DNA of 64,000 nt from JAJZXY01 sp046706185 (GTDB taxonomy: Archaea > Thermoplasmatota > Thermoplasmata > Sysuiplasmatales > Sysuiplasmataceae): positions 22,513 to 86,512 of the forward strand of contig JBJKPR010000036.1 in assembly GCA_046706185.1 (NCBI GenBank), written 5' to 3'. Shown piece by piece: positions 59,941 through 64,000 of the stretch. Both the position numbers and the translations under genes were made by a program. The notes beneath the pieces are model-generated. The model searched no databases, was not told where the DNA came from, and saw only the letters and a program-made list of their open reading frames with translations. How positions within the stretch are numbered: position 1 is the stretch's first letter; every line of letters starts with the position of its first letter.

Positions 59941-60861
59941 TTATCTCGCTTCCAGAACTTCGGCACCTTTTCCGGGCTTTGTGATGTAAGTCTGCGACTT
60001 GAAACCGGCGGCCTTGAACGCACTCTCCATCGACTTTGCAATCTCCTTTGCTCCCCCGTCCGCGAGTGCAAAGACTGCAGGTCCGGCACCTGATATGGAA
60101 ACGCCAAGAGCGCCCGCATCCATTGCAGACCTCTGGACCCTGTCATAGCCTGGTATGAGCGGCTTCCTGTAGGGAAGGATCAGCTCATCCCTCAGGTACT
60201 TGCCGACAGATGCCGCATCCTTCTTCAGAAGCGCGTGGACCATCGAAGAGCTGAGGGAGATATTCTCCACTGCATTTTCGATCGGAACGCTTTTTGGTAT
60301 TATCGCCCTTGAGCGCCTTGTCTCAAGCATCATGTCCGGGAGGGCAACCACAATGTTGAACTGAGGAAGATCCTCGGGCGGAATTGTTATGACCTCCACC
60401 GGCGAACGTGACGCGACGATCGTGAAGCCGCCCAGAAGCGATGCGGTAACATTGTCGATGTGTGCTGTGCCGGAAGCCATTTTCTCTCCGAGCGAGGAGG
60501 CCTGTATGAGCTCGTCGTCCTTCGCGCTGTAATCCATGGCCACAGCCATCGCAAGCGCCGCGCCGACGGATGATGCGGCACTGCTGCCTATTCCTCCGCC
60601 CGGCCTTATCCCTTTGACTATTTTCATGTGGAAGGGGGCGTTAACCCTGTTCTTCCATGCAATTGAGTTGGCGGAGGCAAATGCAGCGTTCTTCTTTGTT
60701 GGTATGGAATAATCCGGAACAGTCTCGATCTGTGTCTCGTAGACATCCAGGCTCAGCTCTATTATGTCCCTGGGCTGGTCGAGCGCGAGCCCGAACGTAT
60801 CAAAGCCGGGACCGAAGTTTGCAATTGTGGCAGGAGCCGAAACTTTGACGAACGACCTCAT
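59941..60861 (-). CDS. thrB: Homoserine kinase
   Basis: 306 residues, GHMP kinase. It phosphorylates homoserine for threonine synthesis. GHMP motif 1 is APATIANFGPGFDTFGLAL (residues 9-27), the phosphate loop is RPGGGIGSSAASSVG (about residue 87), and motif 3 is GVSISGAGPAVFAL near residue 258. Length and motif spacing are those of ThrB. A GTTAAATTG element lies about 45 bp upstream. The rpsJ gene starts on the same strand behind a 77-bp spacer. Confidence 0.94.
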   Translation of the reverse strand: MRSFVKVSAPATIANFGPGFDTFGLALDQPRDIIELSLDVYETQIETVPDYSIPTKKNAAFASANSIAWKNRVNAPFHMKIVKGIRPGGGIGSSAASSVGAALAMAVAMDYSAKDDELIQASSLGEKMASGTAHIDNVTASLLGGFTIVASRSPVEVITIPPEDLPQFNIVVALPDMMLETRRSRAIIPKSVPIENAVENISLSSSMVHALLKKDAASVGKYLRDELILPYRKPLIPGYDRVQRSAMDAGALGVSISGAGPAVFALADGGAKEIAKSMESAFKAAGFKSQTYITKPGKGAEVLEAR

Positions 60862-60938
60862 AAGGGCTCACTCCGCAGAGAAGGCATGGATTACGGATTC
60901 TCGTGCGATCAATTTAACGGTTCGCCCCCGGAACTTGT

Positions 60939-61265
60939 TCAGCTGCGAAGCACTATCTCTATGTTGACGCCGTCTGGAACCTGTATCCTCATGAGCTGCC
61001 TGAGCGCCCTGTCATCCTCCGCGTCCATGTCTATCATACGCTTGTGGATGCGCATTTCCCACCTGTCCCAGGTTGCGCTGCCCTCGCCGTCCGGGCTCTT
61101 CCTGACAGGAACAACCATGTGCTTTGTGGGAAGCGGCACAGGGCCGCTCATGTTAACCCCTGTCTTCTGCGCGATCTGCTTGATCTGGCTGCAGACAGAG
61201 TCGATCTTCCTTGGGTCCGTGCCGCTGAGCGAAATTCTAGCCTTCTGTGCCACGGTGTCCACCAC
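60939..61265 (-). CDS. rpsJ: Small subunit ribosomal protein S10 (uS10)
   Basis: 108 residues, usual archaeal length. Segments ARISLSGTDPRKIDSVC, GPVPLPTKHMVVPVRKSPDG and TWDRWEMRIHKRMIDM are diagnostic of archaeal/eukaryal S10/S20e. It follows the EF-1A gene by 5 bp, the conserved archaeal tuf-rpsJ pair, and is surely cotranscribed with it. Confidence 0.97.
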   Translation of the reverse strand: MVDTVAQKARISLSGTDPRKIDSVCSQIKQIAQKTGVNMSGPVPLPTKHMVVPVRKSPDGEGSATWDRWEMRIHKRMIDMDAEDDRALRQLMRIQVPDGVNIEIVLRS

Positions 61266-61270
61266 TTCAA

Positions 61271-62548
61271 TCAGAGCGTTCTCTTCTCGACTTCGACGCA
61301 GACACCGGCCGCTACAGTCTGGCCCATGTCCCTTATCGCGAACCTGCCGAGCTGTGGGAACTCCGAAGCTTTTTCAATAACCATGGGTTTTGTGGGCTCT
61401 ATCTTGACGAATGCGACATCCCCTGTCTTGAGGAACTGCGGCTTGTCCTCCTTTACACCGCCCGTGCCCGGGTCAATCTTCTTCTGCAGCTCAGTAAATG
61501 TGCATGCAATCTGTGAAGTATGGCAGTGGAAGACAGGAGTGTAGCCAATTGTGATTACGCTCGGATGGTTCAGCACCGCTATCTGTCCCACAAACGACTT
61601 TGCAACTGTGGGAATGGAGTCTACAGGACCTGCAACGTCACCTCTCTTTATGTCTGTCTTTGCAAGACCGCGGACGTTGAAGCCGACATTGTCGCCGGGG
61701 TATGCAGCATCCATGGGCTCGTGGTGCATTTCTATTGACTTGACCTCGCCCGTCTTGTTTGCAGGCATGAATACAATCTTCATATCCTTCTTCAGCACGC
61801 CTGTCTCCACCCTTCCGACGGGCACTGTGCCTATACCTGTGATGGTGTAGACATCCTGTATCGGCAGCCTGAGCGGTTTGTCCGTGACCTTGGGCGGTTC
61901 CTTGAGCTTGTCGAGCGTCTGGAGCAGTGTGTCGCCCTTGTACCAAGGCATGTTGGCTGATGCCTCAGTTGCGTTGTCGCCCTTGTAGGCGCTTACCGGT
62001 ATGAACGGGACATCCTCCACCTTGTACCTGACAGATTTCAGCAAATCTGTGACCGCCTTCTTTGTCTTCTCGAACGCATCCTGTGAGAACGGCGGCTGTG
62101 TGGAGTCCATCTTGTTGACAGCAACGATGAGCTGTGTAACGCCGAGCGTCCTTGCAAGGAAAACATGCTCCTTCGTCTGGGCCTCGGGGCCTTTGCCGGC
62201 ATCAACAACAAGGACGGCGGCATCTGCCTGGCTCGTGCCGGTGATCATGTTCTTGACGAAATCCCTGTGGCCAGGGGCGTCTATGATTGTGAAATAGTAC
62301 TTCTGGGTGTCGAAACGCCTGTGCGAGACGTCGATCGTGACACCTCTCTCGCGCTCTTCCTTCAGGTTGTCCATTACCCACGCGAATTCGAACGTGGCCT
62401 TGCCTTTCTCTTCCGCTTCCTTCTTGTACTTGTCTATCAGATACTGATCGATACTCTTCGTATTGAAGAGCATTCGTCCTACAAGTGTTGACTTTCCATG
62501 GTCGACATGACCAATGAAGACTATGTTAAGATGGGGTTTGTTAGCCAT
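61271..62548 (-). CDS. tuf: Elongation factor 1-alpha (aEF-1A)
   Basis: 425 residues, GTPase that delivers aminoacyl-tRNA. G1 GHVDHGKSTLVGRML (residues 12-26), G2 RERGVTIDVSH, G3 DAPGHRDF, G4 NKMD and G5 SAYKG are all present. Domains 2 and 3 follow with the expected GIGTVPVGRVETG. ATG 62548 (ANKPHLN) is chosen over a start 9 bases upstream. A TTATATAC element (minus strand, 62596-62603) gives a leader of about 27 nt. The archaeal order EF-2, EF-1A, S10 is kept but interrupted by the divergent LysE gene. Confidence 0.97.
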   Translation of the reverse strand: MANKPHLNIVFIGHVDHGKSTLVGRMLFNTKSIDQYLIDKYKKEAEEKGKATFEFAWVMDNLKEERERGVTIDVSHRRFDTQKYYFTIIDAPGHRDFVKNMITGTSQADAAVLVVDAGKGPEAQTKEHVFLARTLGVTQLIVAVNKMDSTQPPFSQDAFEKTKKAVTDLLKSVRYKVEDVPFIPVSAYKGDNATEASANMPWYKGDTLLQTLDKLKEPPKVTDKPLRLPIQDVYTITGIGTVPVGRVETGVLKKDMKIVFMPANKTGEVKSIEMHHEPMDAAYPGDNVGFNVRGLAKTDIKRGDVAGPVDSIPTVAKSFVGQIAVLNHPSVITIGYTPVFHCHTSQIACTFTELQKKIDPGTGGVKEDKPQFLKTGDVAFVKIEPTKPMVIEKASEFPQLGRFAIRDMGQTVAAGVCVEVEKRTL

Positions 62549-62735
62549 TCTGAACACTCTCTTTTATATGCAATTCGCTTATCAATCACGGTCATGTATA
62601 TAATTATTTCATCTTGTCACACAGCTACTGGAGATGCCGCCAGGGCAGCACCCTGCCTGCACTGAATGCACCGTCCGGCAACTTATTTAGCACAGCTCCT
62701 TCTCAGTGTAGCTGCAACGCAGAGCGGTCTTGCAG

Positions 62736-63317
62736 ATGGATGCCTTTTACTCTCTGGTTTTTGGGATGGTCCTGGGTTTTTCGCTCACGATACCCCCCGG
62801 TCCGATGAACGCACTTATTGCCTCGGAAACCGTCACTTCTGTTCGGAAAGGAATAGTGGCTGGCACAGGCGCCATGAGCGCTGATCTGGTGCTTGGTGTT
62901 GTGGTCTATCTTGTCAGGTCCGCACTAGACATTGGCAGCTACATATCAGCCGTGTACGCACTGGGAACTGTGGTTGTGGCGTACCTCGGCGTCACCATTC
63001 TCAGGAACAGGAAGAAGCAGGCGGTGGCAGTCCATGACAGGAGAACATACGCCAGGGCTTTCGTCACGGGAATCAGCAATCCGTTCCAGATACTGTGGTG
63101 GCTGACGGCCGGGCTTGCATTCGCCTACCTGGGTGGATTTCTGCTTTTCATCGGCTTGTTCGTCGCCATAGCCGCATGGATTGTGATGTTTCCGCTGGCA
63201 CTGCATGCTGGCACGGGGAGACACAGAGGCGCATCGGAGGCCGTTGCGGTGGCCTCTGCCATCGTGATGTTTGCCTTCGCCCTCTACTTCGCCTACCTTG
63301 CGGCCGTCTCAGTCTGA
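62736..63317 (+). CDS. LysE/RhtB-family exporter
   Basis: 193 residues with six predicted membrane helices. The family signature near the N-terminus reads GFSLTIPPGPMNALIASETV, and later GISNPFQILWWLTAGL matches the second conserved Asn-Pro segment. Members export amino acids or related small solutes; the substrate is unknown. An ACTTATTTAG element near 62681-62690 suggests a promoter. It is transcribed against the EF-2/EF-1A genes, and its end overlaps the EF-2 end by 9 bp. Confidence 0.88.
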   Translation: MDAFYSLVFGMVLGFSLTIPPGPMNALIASETVTSVRKGIVAGTGAMSADLVLGVVVYLVRSALDIGSYISAVYALGTVVVAYLGVTILRNRKKQAVAVHDRRTYARAFVTGISNPFQILWWLTAGLAFAYLGGFLLFIGLFVAIAAWIVMFPLALHAGTGRHRGASEAVAVASAIVMFAFALYFAYLAAVSV

Positions 63318-64000
63318 GTAGTAGTTTGCCTCGTACGGCTGCGGGTTGAGGCCCTTTCTCTTCCTTATCTCCGGTACCACCTTGTCCGCAATCTCCTTCG
63401 GTACCTTCTCGTAGCCGGCATTCTCTGTCGACCAGAGAGCGCGTCCCTGCGTCGCGCTCCTTATTGCACTTGCGAACCCGAACATTTCGGCCACTGGTGC
63501 CTTTGCCTCGATAACTGTGTTCTCCCCTTCCTGCCTCATATCGACGATGACGCCGCGTCTCTGCTGCAGTTCCCTGATTGCATCGCCCATGACGTCCGGA
63601 GGAACATTGATGTAAATCTTCTGGACAGGTTCGTACAGGACCCTTCCCGCGACCGCCATTGCGCCGTAGACAGCCGAACGGGCGGCTGGTATCACCTGCG
63701 CGGGGCCCCTGTGTATGCTGTCCTCGTGAAGCTTTGCGTCGACGATCTTCGCCTTCACATGCATGCACCTCTCCTGAGCAAGCGGTCCGAGGCGCATCGC
63801 CTCCTCGAACGCCTGCTTGCACAGTTCCATTGTCTCGAAGAGGTACTGTATTCCCTTGGTGTAGTCGATGAAGACGTTGCTGTCGACGAACATCTGGACT
63901 CCCCTCGCCTCATCCCTTTCCATTCCCAGGTCCTGGAGCTTCTTGGCAAGTGCCTTCGAGTCCTTTATCCTGCCCTCCGTCTTTATCTCCCCTTCGGCTA
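63309..64000 (-). CDS. fusA: Elongation factor 2 (aEF-2), C-terminal part, cut by the window edge
   Basis: The frame is open to base 64000, so about the last 230 residues (domains III-V) are visible. Domain IV carries LHEDSIHRGPAQVIPAAR, whose His is the residue converted to diphthamide in archaeal and eukaryotic EF-2. This is followed by the domain V segment RILYEPVQKIYINVPPD in the form RVLYEPVQKIYINVPPD. The C-terminus NPQPYEANYYSD lies in the family range. It translocates tRNA and mRNA on the ribosome. The internal ATG at 63923 is not the start. Confidence 0.95.
   Translation of the reverse strand, partial: AEGEIKTEGRIKDSKALAKKLQDLGMERDEARGVQMFVDSNVFIDYTKGIQYLFETMELCKQAFEEAMRLGPLAQERCMHVKAKIVDAKLHEDSIHRGPAQVIPAARSAVYGAMAVAGRVLYEPVQKIYINVPPDVMGDAIRELQQRRGVIVDMRQEGENTVIEAKAPVAEMFGFASAIRSATQGRALWSTENAGYEKVPKEIADKVVPEIRKRKGLNPQPYEANYYSD

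Overview
The window is about 64 kb of a densely coded archaeal chromosome of roughly 50-55% G+C. Gene content points to a non-methanogenic, probably aerobic and heterotrophic member of the Thermoplasmata. The evidence is an archaeal STT3/AglB oligosaccharyltransferase, intron-bearing tRNAs, aEF-1A, aEF-2 and S10 in archaeal str order, archease, a Hef-type helicase without its nuclease half, a decarboxylase of the Thermoplasma-type mevalonate route, Fe/Mn superoxide dismutase, aconitase and succinyl-CoA synthetase. The phylum is inferred from these genes; no rRNA is present. Many genes have a TATA-like box 24-30 bp before a start codon (ATG, GTG or TTG) and no Shine-Dalgarno sequence, so leaderless mRNAs appear common. 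Genes inside operons more often show GGAG/GGTG-type sites or ATGA/GTGA overlaps.

Layout. 1-3.8 kb: end of a membrane protein, superoxide dismutase, an asparagine-synthase-like enzyme, GNAT, PyrF. 4-11.4 kb: a 2,214-residue AglB whose long tail of carboxypeptidase-regulatory-like repeats is very unusual, translationally coupled to a membrane-anchored CARDB-type protein. 11.4-16.1 kb: Nudix protein and a three-subunit molybdenum hydroxylase. 16.2-23.3 kb: tRNA-His, HD hydrolase, isochorismatase fold protein, GfcR-like regulator, a RuvC/YqgF-like protein, mevalonate (bis)phosphate decarboxylase with archease, Xaa-Pro peptidase, cyclophilin-like and ZPR1 proteins, tRNA-Thr with an intron. 23.3-30 kb: a gene-poor stretch, then aconitase, a thioesterase-nth pair and a family V uracil-DNA glycosylase. 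29.9-34.1 kb: a sugar-type ABC transporter operon with a perfect 13-bp inverted repeat between binding protein and first permease.

34.1-39.4 kb is a gene-poor, AT-richer accessory region of small poorly characterised genes. It ends at an intron-bearing tRNA-Cys whose 3' end and flank are duplicated 806 bp away, which looks like an attachment-site duplication. 39.5-44.3 kb: MeaB and the two methylmalonyl-CoA mutase subunits, then PyrK-PyrD. 44.4-57 kb: surface protein, CysRS, GluRS, Hef helicase with a C-terminal PCNA-binding-like motif, DNA ligase, SucCD, a Sua5/YrdC protein, methionine aminopeptidase, tRNA-Gln. 57-64 kb: terpene-cyclase-fold protein, tRNA methylthiotransferase, tRNA-Ser with an intron, homoserine kinase, S10, EF-1A, LysE-type exporter and the C-terminal part of EF-2.

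Functional links. Methylmalonyl-CoA mutase supplies succinyl-CoA to SucCD, and aconitase serves the same cycle. PyrF, PyrD and PyrK belong to pyrimidine synthesis. Nth, the uracil glycosylase, Hef and ligase form a scattered repair set. No CRISPR array, rRNA operon or intact insertion sequence was seen.
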